64,000 bases of DNA, taken from NCBI RefSeq assembly GCF_916618955.1, contig NZ_OU745390.1:2542001-2606000 (forward strand), given 5' to 3'. The position numbers and the translations under genes were made by a program. How positions within the stretch are numbered: position 1 is the first letter of the stretch; each line of letters opens with the position of its first letter. The notes beneath the pieces are model-generated. The model saw nothing but the letters and a program-made list of their open reading frames with translations, ran no database searches and had not been told where the DNA came from. Source of the DNA: Pseudomonas sp. Marseille-Q3773 (GTDB lineage Bacteria; Pseudomonadota; Gammaproteobacteria; Pseudomonadales; Pseudomonadaceae). This document shows positions 27,900-38,862 of the stretch, piece by piece.

Positions 27900-28207
27900 T
27901 TAAGGTAGTACCACACTGCTGAAATCGGGATTCGAGAAGGGATTTCCCCATGGGTTGGGGGAAATGCTGCCCGGCTTGATAAGCCAGACCCGTTTAGCGT
28001 GTCGTTCCCTTTTGGGGGACGGGCACAGAGTGAGCGCGTAGGGTAACTGTTTTGTCACTTAAACGCACTGGCACAGTGCTGCTTGTCCGATGTGCGTACG
28101 TGCTTGTCGTCTGTGTGACCGAGAACGCGGCAACAGTATCGCAAACCACAGCAAACCTTCTGCGCAAGAATTCCTATGCTGGCAATAGACTTTTCCGATA
28201 TTAGCTG
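27900..28207 (-). promoter_or_regulatory. long non-coding stretch upstream of brnQ with several hairpins
   Basis: About 300 bases without a supported gene. On the minus strand it contains TTTCCCC/GGGGGAAA (around 27940-27964), a CCCC/GGGG hairpin near 28006-28020 and GGCTTATCAAGCC near 27975-27988. This is consistent with a structured brnQ leader, but I cannot identify a leader peptide or a known riboswitch. The promoter was not located. Confidence 0.35.
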
Positions 28208-28250
28208 AAGAAAAATCTGCCCACCTGCGGCAGTGGCCAGCCACCACAGG
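28208..28250 (-). terminator. possible terminator of the HEAT/cupin/small-protein cluster
   Basis: On the minus strand a bulged stem (CCTGTGG-TGG and CCACTGCCGCAGG) is followed by TGGGCAGATTTTTC, about 30 bases after the stop of the 64-residue gene. The stem is imperfect, so confidence is limited. Confidence 0.4.
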
Positions 28251-28274
28251 CGGACGCTTATACGCTCATGCTAC

Positions 28275-28469
28275 TCAAGCACGGGCAGCCTCGGCTTTGA
28301 TGGCTTGCCAGTAGCGCTTGATTTCATGGATATCGCCAAAGTTATAGCGCGGGCCGAAGTAACCCGCGTCGGAACTGCTACAGCGGTTGGGAGCTACGGT
28401 GCCAGTTTGCAGGGTGACTTCACAGCCCGCGTGATACAGACGGGCTTCGGCCCAGACAGGTTTGTTCAT
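28275..28469 (-). CDS. 64-residue protein of unknown function, third gene of the unassigned cluster
   Basis: The small gene reads MNKPVWAEARLYHAGC and ends AIKAEAARA. It has two Cys (C16, C30) separated by a Thr/Ser-rich stretch (CEVTLQTGTVAPNRC), then GYFGPRYNFGDIHEIKRYW. The start follows AAGGAGTATCATC, a strong ribosome site. It is 27 bases after the 216-residue gene on the same strand, so it is probably the last gene of an operon. Small size, two Cys and position next to a possible cupin enzyme would suit a modified-peptide precursor or a small partner protein, but nothing proves this; it could equally be a plain small structural protein. Confidence 0.6.
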   Translation of the reverse strand: MNKPVWAEARLYHAGCEVTLQTGTVAPNRCSSSDAGYFGPRYNFGDIHEIKRYWQAIKAEAARA

Positions 28470-28496
28470 GATGATACTCCTTCAGTTCATGCACCT

Positions 28497-29147
28497 TTAT
28501 TGATGCTCGTGCCACAGTGCCTCGATCCGCTGGTACACCTGTTCCTCCTGGGAACCGAGGCCTGAGTAAATGGGCTGTAGATGATCGTCAAAGCACCAGT
28601 CCTTGCGCCCGCGACGCTCCTCGGCTGGCGTGGCGATCATCAATGCCAGCGAAATGGAAAATGCCGCTGGCGGGATCTGGTAATGCATTTCTTCAAAGGC
28701 GCGCATGTGCAGCAAGGTGCCCTGCGACAGCTGGACTGAAACAGGCTGACCGACGGATGCCTTGCCGTCTGTGCAAAGGCTGGCCGTGTTGAGCAGCGGG
28801 AATTTAACCGTGCGATAGCCGCCGCCGTGATAGCCGACGGCATAGAGCTCGAAATCATGGGTATGAGGCAAACCGTATATGAACGACTGCCGTTCCGCGT
28901 CGGATTCCACGGGCATCCACAGCGTCATCCGCAGGGAAAAACAGGCGGCGTTGTACAGTGAGAAACTGTAGGCGTTATAAGCCTGATCGCCGCGGCTGAA
29001 ACCATGCGCGTGAATATGCGCAAGCATGCATTCGCCCAGGAGGCTGCGATTTTGCGCAAGCGACTTGAGGTCGGCAGCGATGTGCTCCCGGTCGCGACTC
29101 AGGTCGTAGCCTTCGAGACGTTTGACGAATTCGCCAAGGCTCATCAT
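28497..29147 (-). CDS. cupin-like protein, second gene of the unassigned cluster
   Basis: A 216-residue protein with no signal peptide. I do not recognise its exact family. The central part resembles a cupin: HTHDFE (residues 95-100) followed by VGYHGGGYRTVKF, then a second His-containing segment LLHMRAFEEMHYQIPP (H147 and H155) where a cupin's second metal motif would lie. If that is right, it is a non-heme metal enzyme. The start overlaps the stop of the upstream gene (ATGATGA), so ATG at either 29147 or 29144 is possible. Lower GC and unusual sequence compared with neighbours suggest transfer. The gene lies between sucD and brnQ, which are usually close neighbours as far as I remember. Confidence 0.55.
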   Translation of the reverse strand: MMSLGEFVKRLEGYDLSRDREHIAADLKSLAQNRSLLGECMLAHIHAHGFSRGDQAYNAYSFSLYNAACFSLRMTLWMPVESDAERQSFIYGLPHTHDFELYAVGYHGGGYRTVKFPLLNTASLCTDGKASVGQPVSVQLSQGTLLHMRAFEEMHYQIPPAAFSISLALMIATPAEERRGRKDWCFDDHLQPIYSGLGSQEEQVYQRIEALWHEHQ

Positions 29148-29914
29148 GCGCCCTCCTCCAGCATCGACGAGCATAGATGTTGCAGGCCAGCGTCTGCGGA
29201 CAGGAGCAGCAACTCCCGATATTGCGCGGTCTTGTCCGGACACGCTTGCGACAGCACCTTGAAGGCCCGCCAACGCACAGCGCTGTGCGGGTGATAGATC
29301 AGCTCTTCAGCGATGGCCTGCAAAGCGGGGTCGCCAACCGCGCCCAACGCCTCCAGCAGCATCAAGTAACGGGGCGTTTCCGCATCGGCCGGAAACCAGG
29401 CAATGCTGACCAGGGATTTACGGTCATAAACCTGGATATCGCTCCCGGGCACTGGCTGGTTCAGGCTGAAGGCCAGATGGGCACTACCCGGACCGGCGCA
29501 GACCTCAACCACCGTGCGATCACCCTCTACCAGTAAAGGAGACTGTTTCGTTACCCGGACAATGTCCTCCAACCGCAGGTGGTCGCCTGCCCGCTCGAAC
29601 AACTGCAAGGTGTAGTCGAACCCTTCAGGCGCAAACCAAATGCTGTGTCCCGAAGAGGAATAAAGGTGGCACGGCGCGTCGCACACCCGCGTCACATCGA
29701 TGCTGACAGCATCTTCCGCCGGGTTCAGCCGCAACCGCTCACTGAAAGGCGCCACAGCGCGTGTCAGCAGTATCTTGCGTCGCTGCTCCGAGCTTGCCAG
29801 CACGGACTGCCTGAATGCCCGCCAATGCCCGTCCAGCAACGCTCGCATGTCAATCGAACGTGCACGCTCGAACAATGTTTCCGGCTGCCCACCTTCCTTC
29901 AACAAGCTCTCCAC
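29144..29914 (-). CDS. HEAT-repeat-like protein, first gene of the unassigned cluster
   Basis: A 256-residue protein if translation starts at GTG 29914, which is preceded by GTGAGGTGTCTT (a good ribosome site). The open frame can be extended to a GTG at 30010, but that lies inside the sucD terminator stem, so I prefer the shorter form. The N-terminal half looks alpha/beta with unknown fold (SIWFAPEGFDYTLQLFE, VVEVCAGPGSAHLAF); the C-terminal 80 residues look like HEAT-type helical pairs (LGAVGDPALQAIAEELIYHPHSAVRWRAFKVL). It has no signal peptide and no known catalytic motif. It overlaps the 216-residue gene by four bases, which implies translational coupling and a shared task. Confidence 0.5.
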   Translation of the reverse strand: MESLLKEGGQPETLFERARSIDMRALLDGHWRAFRQSVLASSEQRRKILLTRAVAPFSERLRLNPAEDAVSIDVTRVCDAPCHLYSSSGHSIWFAPEGFDYTLQLFERAGDHLRLEDIVRVTKQSPLLVEGDRTVVEVCAGPGSAHLAFSLNQPVPGSDIQVYDRKSLVSIAWFPADAETPRYLMLLEALGAVGDPALQAIAEELIYHPHSAVRWRAFKVLSQACPDKTAQYRELLLLSADAGLQHLCSSMLEEGA

Positions 29915-29996
29915 AAGACACCTCACCCACCAATCGGACACGGCCAAGTATCCGGATCGAGACACTGCGAGATAACGGCGAAACAGTTCTCCAGAA

Positions 29997-30014
29997 ACGA
30001 CAAAGGCCACCCGA
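29997..30014 (-). terminator. sucD terminator
   Basis: On the minus strand GGCCACC-TTCG-GGTGGCC is followed by TTTGTCGTTT (stem at about 30005-30022 read on plus). It is 30 bases past the sucD stop and closes the sdh-suc cluster. The exact boundaries are by eye. Confidence 0.8.
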
Positions 30015-30049
30015 AGGTGGCCTCTGTGCGCGTGGGGGGTGCAGCAGTA

Positions 30050-30934
30050 TTACTTCTTCACTTCCCAGCCAGTCAGCTCGGCCAGGGCCTTGCCGATGTC
30101 AGCCAGGGAACGCACGGTCTTCACACCAGCGTCCTGCAGGGCAGCGAACTTCTCGTCTGCAGTACCCTTGCCGCCGGAGATGATGGCGCCAGCGTGGCCC
30201 ATGCGCTTGCCCGCCGGAGCGGTAACACCAGCGATGTAGGAAACGACAGGCTTGGTGACGTTGGCCTTGATGTAGGCCGCAGCTTCTTCTTCAGCCGAAC
30301 CGCCGATCTCGCCGATCATGACGATCGCTTCGGTCTTCGGGTCTTCCTGGAACAGCTTCAGGATGTCGATGAAGTTGGAGCCCGGGATCGGGTCGCCACC
30401 GATACCGACGCAGGTCGACTGGCCGAAGCCGGCGTCGGTGGTCTGCTTGACCGCTTCGTAGGTCAGGGTGCCGGAACGCGAAACGATACCGACCTTGCCT
30501 GGCAGGTGGATGTGGCCTGGCATGATGCCGATCTTGCACTCGCCCGGGGTGATGACGCCTGGGCAGTTAGGGCCGATCAGGGTCACGCCCAGCTCGTCGC
30601 ACTTGACCTTGGCATCCAGCATGTCCAGGGTAGGAATGCCTTCGGTGATGCAGACGATCAGCTTGATGCCGCCAAAGGCCGCTTCCAGGATCGAATCCTT
30701 GCAGAAAGGAGCCGGAACGTAGATGACCGAAGCGTCAGCGCCGGTGGCCTCTACCGCTTCTTTCACGGTGTTGAACACCGGCAGGCCCAGGTGGGTGGTG
30801 CCACCCTTGCCTGGGGTTACGCCGCCGACCATCTTGGTGCCGTAGGCGATGGCCTGTTCGGAGTGGAAAGTACCCTGCGAGCCGGTGAAGCCCTGGCAGA
30901 TAACCTTGGTGTCTTTATTGATCAGGACGCTCAT
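30050..30934 (-). CDS. sucD: succinyl-CoA synthetase alpha subunit
   Basis: A 294-residue ligase subunit with the phospho-histidine loop in [13 protein letters not shown]-terminal CoA-binding Rossmann domain ([15 protein letters not shown]). With SucC it forms the enzyme that converts succinyl-CoA to succinate with ATP or GTP synthesis. The ATG (30934) shares one base with the sucC stop (TAATG). It ends before a good terminator. Operon context and sequence leave no doubt. Confidence 0.98.
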   Translation of the reverse strand: MSVLINKDTKVICQGFTGSQGTFHSEQAIAYGTKMVGGVTPGKGGTTHLGLPVFNTVKEAVEATGADASVIYVPAPFCKDSILEAAFGGIKLIVCITEGIPTLDMLDAKVKCDELGVTLIGPNCPGVITPGECKIGIMPGHIHLPGKVGIVSRSGTLTYEAVKQTTDAGFGQSTCVGIGGDPIPGSNFIDILKLFQEDPKTEAIVMIGEIGGSAEEEAAAYIKANVTKPVVSYIAGVTAPAGKRMGHAGAIISGGKGTADEKFAALQDAGVKTVRSLADIGKALAELTGWEVKK

Positions 30935-32100
30935 TACTTGCCCTCCGCAGCTTTGACAACTTGTTGAGCAGCGTCGGTCAGGCTGGTTGCCGCAATGATG
31001 TTCAAACCGCTTTCTGCCAGTACTTTAGCGCCCAGTTCGGCGTTGTTGCCTTCGAGGCGAACGACAACCGGAACCTTGACGCCGACTTCTTTCACTGCAC
31101 CGATGATGCCTTCGGCAATCATGTCGCAGCGAACGATGCCGCCGAAGATGTTGACCAGTACGGCCGCGACATTGCTGTCGGACAGAATGATCTTGAACGC
31201 TTCGGTAACGCGTTCCTTGGTAGCACCACCGCCAACGTCGAGGAAGTTGGCCGGCTTGCCGCCGTGCAGGTTGACGATGTCCATGGTACCCATGGCCAGG
31301 CCGGCACCGTTGACCATGCAGCCGATGTTGCCTTCGAGGGCAACGTAGTTCAGTTCGAACTTGGCAGCGTGGGCTTCACGGGCGTCGTCCTGCGACGGAT
31401 CGTGGAAGGTTTTCAGCTTCGGCTGACGGTACATGGCGTTGGCGTCGATGTTGATCTTGGCATCGAGGCAGTGCAGGTCGCCGTCGGCCTTGATCACCAG
31501 CGGGTTCACTTCCAGCAGCGCCAGGTCGTGGTCCTTGAACAGCTTGGCCAGGCCTACGAAGATCTTGGCGAACTGTTGAACCTGCTTGCCTTCCAGGCCC
31601 AGCTGGAACGCCAGTTCACGGCCCTGGAACGGCTGAGCGCCGACCAGCGGATCGATAGTGGCCTTAAGGATCTTTTCAGGGGTTTCGTGAGCGACTTTCT
31701 CGATGTCCACGCCACCTTCGGTGGAGGCCATGAACACGATACGGCGGCTCGAACGATCGACTACAGCGCCCAGGTACAGCTCTTTGGCGATGTCAGTGCA
31801 GGATTCGACCAGAATCTTGGAGACGGGTTGACCGTTGGCATCGGTCTGGTAGGTAACCAGATTCTTGCCCAACCACTGTGCAGCGAACGCCTTGGCGTCT
31901 TCTTTGCTGCGAACCAGCTTGACGCCGCCCGCCTTGCCGCGACCGCCCGCGTGAACCTGGGCTTTTACCACCCACTCGTTCCCGCCGATCTTGTCGCAGG
32001 CTTCTGCCGCTTGCTCAGGGGTATCGACAGCGAAACCCTTGGAAACTGGCAGGCCGTATTCAGCGAACAGCTGCTTACCCTGATACTCGTGAAGATTCAT
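30934..32100 (-). CDS. sucC: succinyl-CoA synthetase beta subunit
   Basis: A 388-residue ATP-grasp subunit. The start [18 protein letters not shown] at 32100 is the universal start; the upstream 21 codons of the frame lack homology. It carries the ATP-grasp motif and the ligase domain ([23 protein letters not shown]). Its stop overlaps the sucD start by one base. It lies between lpdG and sucD. A 171-base gap before it (32101-32271) contains a GTGAGTC/GACTCAC hairpin (32219-32242). Confidence 0.98.
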
Positions 32101-32271
32101 GCTTTTTACCGTCTTCGTTAGGTACTGCGCTTCGGCGCTGCGCCACTGCTGGCGCCGCACCACCTGTGACCGTTGACCCCGGGTTTCCCGTGTGATCCGG
32201 TCCGGCGGACTTTCCGCGGTGAGTCATGCACGCAAGACTCACGACGGGCAGCCCGCCGTGGTTTCTTATAA

Positions 32272-33799
<1,528 letters not shown>

Positions 33800-33805
33800 G
33801 CGCGA

Positions 33806-35026
33806 TTAGATGTCCAGCAGCAGGCGAGACGGGTCTTCCAGCAGGTTCTTGATGGTGACCAGGAAGGTTACCGCTTCCTTGCCGTCGATCAGGCGGTGAT
33901 CGTACGACAGCGCCAGGTACATCATCGGGCGAATCACGACCTGGCCGTTGATGGCCATCGGGCGCTGGATGATGTTGTGCATGCCGAGGATGGCGGCCTG
34001 CGGCGGGTTGACGATCGGGGTCGACATCATCGAACCGAAGGTACCACCATTGGTGATGGTGAAGGTGCCACCGGTCATCTCTTCGATGGCCAGCTTGCCG
34101 TCACGCGCCTTCTTGCCGAAGGTGGCGATGCCGTTTTCGATTTCCGCCAGGCTCATCGACTCGGCGTTACGCAGTACCGGTACCACCAGGCCACGGTCGC
34201 TGGACACGGCAACGCCGACGTCGGCGTAGCCATGGTAGACGATGTCGTTGCCATCGATCGAGGCGTTTACGGCGGGGAAGCGCTTCAGGGCTTCGGTAGC
34301 GGCCTTGACGAAGAACGACATGAAGCCCAGGCGTACGCCGTTGTGGGTCTTCTCGAACAGGTCCTTGTACTTCGAACGCAGGGCCATGACTTCGGTCATG
34401 TCGACTTCGTTGAAGGTGGTCAGCATGGCCATGCTCGACTGGGCTTCGACCAGACGCTCGGCGATCTTGGCACGCAGGCGGGTCATCGGCACGCGCTTCT
34501 CGGTGCGGTCGCCAGCGGCAACCACAACCGGGGCAGCAGCAGCGGCGGCAGCCGGCTTGGCCGCCGGGGCCGGGGCCGACTTCTTGTTGGCGACGGCAGC
34601 GACGACGTCTTCCTTGGTGATGCGACCACCTTTGCCAGTGCCGGCAACGGTGGCCAGGTCGATGCCGTTTTCTTCAGCCAGCTTGCGCGCGGCCGGGGCG
34701 GCAACCGGGTCTTCTTCGCCAGCGTCGGCAGCAGCGGCAGCCGGAGCAGCAGCGGCCGGGGCGGTGGCTGGAGCAGCGGCGGCAGCACCACCCTCAACGA
34801 TCGAACCCAGCACTTCGTCGGACAGGACGGTGTCGCCCGCGCCCTTGAAGATGGCGCCCAATACGCCGTCGGCGGTAGCCAGTACTTCCAGGACGACCTT
34901 GTCGGTCTCGATGTCGACGATCAGCTCGTCACGCTTGACGGCATCGCCCGGCTGCTTGTGCCAGGTGGCAACCATGCCATCGGCAACCGATTCCGGGAAG
35001 GTTGGGGCTTTGATCTCGATAGCCAT
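33806..35026 (-). CDS. sucB: 2-oxoglutarate dehydrogenase E2, dihydrolipoyl succinyltransferase
   Basis: A 406-residue E2. Lipoyl domain first, lipoylated Lys43 in [11 protein letters not shown]; then an Ala/Pro linker ([15 protein letters not shown]); peripheral subunit-binding domain ([30 protein letters not shown]); C-terminal catalytic domain with the [12 protein letters not shown] active-site His. It starts 42 bases after sucA. Length and order of domains are normal. Confidence 0.97.
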
Positions 35027-35068
35027 TATCAGTGTTTCCTTAAATTCGGTTTCAGGTGCGCGAAGGCG

Positions 35069-37900
35069 TTAGACAGTGAAGGCGTCTTGCAGCAGTTTTT
35101 CCTGCTGTTCGGCGTGCTTCGAAGCGTAACCACAGGCTGGCGCGGCGGAAGCGTCGCGGCCGGCGTATTCCAGGACCAGTGCCTTGTTGTGGCGGCCCAG
35201 GATACGGCGCATGTGGTGCTGGCTGCTGTACCAGGCGCCCTGGTTCATCGGCTCTTCCTGACACCAGACCGCATGCTTGAGGTTGGTGTAAGGCGCCAGG
35301 ATTTCGACCAGGTCGTCTTCCGGGAACGGGTACAGCTGCTCGATACGCACGATGGCGATGTCTTCGCGGCCTTCGGCACGGCGTTTTTCCAGCAGGTCGT
35401 AGTAAACCTTGCCGCCGCACAGGATCAGGCGTTCGACCTTGGCCGGATCGAGGCTGTCGATTTCCGGGATCACGGTCTGGAACGAACCTTCTGCCAGGTC
35501 CTCGAGGGTCGACACGGCCAGCTTGTGGCGCAGCAGCGACTTCGGCGTCAGGACGATCAGCGGCTTGCGCAGCGGACGAATGACCTGGCGACGCAGCAGG
35601 TGGTAGATCTGGGCCGGGGTGGTCGGTACGCAGACCTGGATGTTGTGCTCGGCGCACAGCTGCAGGTAACGCTCCAGGCGCGCGGAGGAGTGCTCCGGGC
35701 CCTGCCCTTCATAACCGTGCGGCAGCAGCATGGTCAGACCGCACAGGCGGCCCCACTTGTGCTCGCCGCTGGTGATGAACTGGTCGATCACCACTTGCGC
35801 ACCGTTGGCGAAGTCGCCGAACTGGGCTTCCCAGATCACCAGCGCGTTTGGCGTGGTGGTGGAGTAACCGTATTCGAAGGCCAGTACCGCCTCTTCCGAC
35901 AGGAACGAGTCGTACAGTTCGAACTTCGGCTGGCCCGGGAACAGGTTCTTCAGCGGTACGTAGGTGCTGGCGTCCTTCTGGTTGTGCAGCACCGCGTGAC
36001 GGTGCGAGAAGGTGCCACGGCCGATGTCCTGGCCGGTCATGCGGATCGGGTGACCTTCGAACTGCAGGGTGGCGTAAGCCATGGTCTCTGCATAACCCCA
36101 GTTGATCGGCAAGCCACCAGCCTGCATCTTCTGGCGGTCTTCGTAGATCTTGGCGACCTGGCGCTGCACCACGAAGCCTTCCGGGATCTCCAGCAGCTTG
36201 GCCGACAGTTCCTGCAGGGTCTTGAGGTCGAAGCGGGTGTCGTGACGCGCGGTCCAGGCATGGCCCAGGTACGGACGCCAGTCGACGAACAGCTCGCGGT
36301 TCGGCTCCTTGACCAGGCTCTTGACCACATGCAGGCCGTTGTCCAGCGCGTTGCGGTACTCGTCGATCTTGGCCTGGGCGCGCTCGGCATCGATGCGGCC
36401 GGCCTGGATCAGTGCATCGGCGTACAGCTCACGGGTGGTGCGCTGCTTGCTGATCTGCTGGTACATCAGCGGCTGGGTGCCGTTCGGCTCGTCGGCCTCG
36501 TTGTGGCCGCGACGGCGGTAGCAGACCAGGTCGATGACCACGTCACGCTTGAACTGCATGCGGTAGTCGATGGCCAGCTGGGTCACGAACAGCACGGCTT
36601 CCGGGTCGTCGCCGTTCACGTGCAGGATCGGCGCCTGGATCATCTTGGCCACGTCGGTGGCGTACTCGGTGGAGCGCGCATCCAGCGGGTTGCTGATGGT
36701 GAAACCGACCTGGTTGTTGATCACGATGTGCACGGTGCCGCCGGTCTTGAAACCGCGGGTCTGCGACATCTGGAAGGTTTCCATGACCACGCCCTGGCCG
36801 GCGAATGCAGCATCGCCGTGGATCGAGATCGGCAGAACCTTGTCGCCAACGGTGTCGTTGCGGCGGTCCTGACGGGCGCGCACCGAACCCTCGACCACGG
36901 GCGAGACGATTTCCAGGTGGGACGGGTTGAACGCCATGGCCAAGTGCACTTCGCCACCAGGGGTCATCACGTTCGAGGAGAAGCCCTGGTGATACTTCAC
37001 GTCACCGGAGCCCAGCTCGTTCATCTTCTTGCCTTCGAACTCGTCGAACAGCTCGCGCGGGTTCTTGCCGAAGGTGTTTACCAGGACGTTCAGGCGGCCA
37101 CGGTGGGCCATGCCGATCACGACTTCCTTGGTGCCGTAGGAGCCGGAACGCTGGATCATCTCGTCCAGCATCGGGATCAGGCTTTCGCCGCCCTCGAGGC
37201 CGAAACGCTTGGTGCCCGGGTACTTGGTGCCCAGGTATTTCTCGAGGCCTTCACCGGCGGTCACGCGCTCGAGCAGGTGGGCCTGCACGTCGGCGGAAAA
37301 CTCCGGACGGCCGCGCACGCTTTCCAGGCGCTGCTGGAACCAGCTGCGCTGCTCGGAGTCGACGATGTGGGTGAACTCGGCGCCAATGGTGCGACAATAT
37401 GTCTTCTGGAGCGCCTCGACGATCTCGCGTAGGCTCGCCTCCTCTTTGCCGATGAACAGGTCGCCGGCACGGAAGGTCGTATCAAGATCGGCATTGGTCA
37501 AGCCGTAGTGATTGATCGACAGGTCTACAGGCGCTGGACGCTGCCACAACCCCAACGGGTCGAGCTTGGCAGCCTGATGGCCGCGCATGCGATAGGCCTG
37601 GATCAATCGCAGAACTTCAACCTGCTTCTTCTCGTGTTCACTGCTCACGCTCCCGGCAGATACCGGTTGGGCGCGGCGCTGGTTCTTCGCCAGCAGTACG
37701 AAATGGTCGCGGATTGTCGAGTGCGATACATCGGTAGCGGTGCTGCCGTCGGCGGGCAACTTCTGGAAGTAGGTGCGCCACTCTTCTGGCACAGCGTTAG
37801 GGTCGTGCAGGTAGAGCTCATAAAGCTCTTCCACATATGCAGCGTTACCACCTGAAAGGTGGGCGCTTTCCCACATGCGCTGCATCACGCTTTCTTGCAT
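35069..37900 (-). CDS. sucA: 2-oxoglutarate dehydrogenase E1
   Basis: A 943-residue ThDP-dependent E1 that decarboxylates 2-oxoglutarate and succinylates the lipoyl group of SucB. Motifs: IGMAHRGRLNVLVN, GDAAFAGQGVVMETF, ThDP loop region (HINNQVGFT), RRRGHNEADEPNGTQP. The start MQESVMQRMWESAHLSGGNAAYVEELYELYLHDP has the usual Met at 37900, preceded by GAGGGTGA. The length is typical. It is downstream of sdhB with a 246-base gap. Confidence 0.98.
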   Translation of the reverse strand: MQESVMQRMWESAHLSGGNAAYVEELYELYLHDPNAVPEEWRTYFQKLPADGSTATDVSHSTIRDHFVLLAKNQRRAQPVSAGSVSSEHEKKQVEVLRLIQAYRMRGHQAAKLDPLGLWQRPAPVDLSINHYGLTNADLDTTFRAGDLFIGKEEASLREIVEALQKTYCRTIGAEFTHIVDSEQRSWFQQRLESVRGRPEFSADVQAHLLERVTAGEGLEKYLGTKYPGTKRFGLEGGESLIPMLDEMIQRSGSYGTKEVVIGMAHRGRLNVLVNTFGKNPRELFDEFEGKKMNELGSGDVKYHQGFSSNVMTPGGEVHLAMAFNPSHLEIVSPVVEGSVRARQDRRNDTVGDKVLPISIHGDAAFAGQGVVMETFQMSQTRGFKTGGTVHIVINNQVGFTISNPLDARSTEYATDVAKMIQAPILHVNGDDPEAVLFVTQLAIDYRMQFKRDVVIDLVCYRRRGHNEADEPNGTQPLMYQQISKQRTTRELYADALIQAGRIDAERAQAKIDEYRNALDNGLHVVKSLVKEPNRELFVDWRPYLGHAWTARHDTRFDLKTLQELSAKLLEIPEGFVVQRQVAKIYEDRQKMQAGGLPINWGYAETMAYATLQFEGHPIRMTGQDIGRGTFSHRHAVLHNQKDASTYVPLKNLFPGQPKFELYDSFLSEEAVLAFEYGYSTTTPNALVIWEAQFGDFANGAQVVIDQFITSGEHKWGRLCGLTMLLPHGYEGQGPEHSSARLERYLQLCAEHNIQVCVPTTPAQIYHLLRRQVIRPLRKPLIVLTPKSLLRHKLAVSTLEDLAEGSFQTVIPEIDSLDPAKVERLILCGGKVYYDLLEKRRAEGREDIAIVRIEQLYPFPEDDLVEILAPYTNLKHAVWCQEEPMNQGAWYSSQHHMRRILGRHNKALVLEYAGRDASAAPACGYASKHAEQQEKLLQDAFTV

Positions 37901-38146
37901 GCTTGGTCACCCTCGGTTAGGGGACTGATCGGCGAGAGCCACAGCAAACCTGGAAAAGTCCGAACACAGCGACTGAACCACGCCACTTGGATCCTGCTGA
38001 TTTTCCGGGTACCAGCCCGGAAAGCCCCTGCTGGTCTCATATCTTCATAGGTAATGAACGCAGGCTTTGTGGGCCTTTGTTCGGGTTTTACCTCGGTGCG
38101 GGCTCACCACCCGCACCTCGGCTTACTGCAGGTACAACGCTTTGTA
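37901..38146 (-). other. sdhB-sucA intergenic region with two hairpins
   Basis: 246 bases without a gene. Two stems: TTTCCGGG/CCCGGAAA (38002-38009 and 38016-38023) and GGTGCGGG/CCCGCACC (38095-38102 and 38110-38117). Neither has a T-run, so they look more like RNA processing or attenuating signals between the sdh and suc parts of the transcript than full terminators. A promoter for sucA is not evident. Confidence 0.45.
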
Positions 38147-38851
38147 TCAGGTGCCGCTTTGCAGCAGCATGTTACGTACGTGACCGATTGCCTTGGTCGG
38201 GTTCAGACCTTTAGGGCAAACGTTGACGCAGTTCATGATCCCGCGGCAGCGGAATACGCTGAACGGGTCATCCAGGGACGCCAGGCGCTCCTGGGTCTTG
38301 GTATCGCGGCTGTCGGCCAGGAAGCGATAGGCCTGCAGCAGTGCAGCGGGGCCCAGGAACTTGTCCGGGTTCCACCAGAACGACGGGCAGGAAGTCGAGC
38401 AGCAAGCGCACAGGATGCACTCGTACAGGCCGTCCAGCTTGTCACGGTCTTCCGGCGACTGCAGACGCTCGATAGCTGGCGCCGGCGTGTCGTTCTGCAG
38501 GAACGGCTTCACCTTCTCGTACTGCTTGTAGAAGATGCTCATGTCAACGACCAGGTCACGAATGACCGGCAGGCCCGGCAGCGGACGCAGGATCAGCTTG
38601 TTGCCCTTCACCACCGCCGACAGCGGGGTGATGCAGGCCAAGCCGTTCTTGCCGTTGATGTTCATGCCATCGGAACCGCAAACGCCTTCACGGCACGAGC
38701 GACGGTAGGAGAACCCTTCGTCCTGCTCTTTGATCAGTGCCAGCACGTCCAGCACCATCAGGTCCTTGCCGCCGGTATCGACCTGGAAGGTCTGCATTTT
38801 CGGCGCGGAATCGGTGTCCGGGTTGTAACGATAAACTTCGACTTGCAACAT
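38147..38851 (-). CDS. sdhB: succinate dehydrogenase iron-sulfur subunit
   Basis: A 234-residue protein. The 2Fe-2S motif is in CREGVCGSDGMNINGKNGLAC, the 4Fe-4S in CILCACCSTSCP, the 3Fe-4S in CRGIMNCVNVCPKGLNP. The start at MLQVEVYRYNP (38851) is preferred; the frame gives three extra codons. It transfers electrons from SdhA to ubiquinone and is anchored by SdhC and SdhD. It follows sdhA by 11 bases. Confidence 0.98.
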   Translation of the reverse strand: MLQVEVYRYNPDTDSAPKMQTFQVDTGGKDLMVLDVLALIKEQDEGFSYRRSCREGVCGSDGMNINGKNGLACITPLSAVVKGNKLILRPLPGLPVIRDLVVDMSIFYKQYEKVKPFLQNDTPAPAIERLQSPEDRDKLDGLYECILCACCSTSCPSFWWNPDKFLGPAALLQAYRFLADSRDTKTQERLASLDDPFSVFRCRGIMNCVNVCPKGLNPTKAIGHVRNMLLQSGT

Positions 38852-38862
38852 AGCGGCCACCC

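Noticed and set aside
29915..30010. Longer N-terminus of the HEAT-like protein from GTG 30010
   Set aside because: It would start inside the sucD terminator stem; GTG 29914 has a clear ribosome site.
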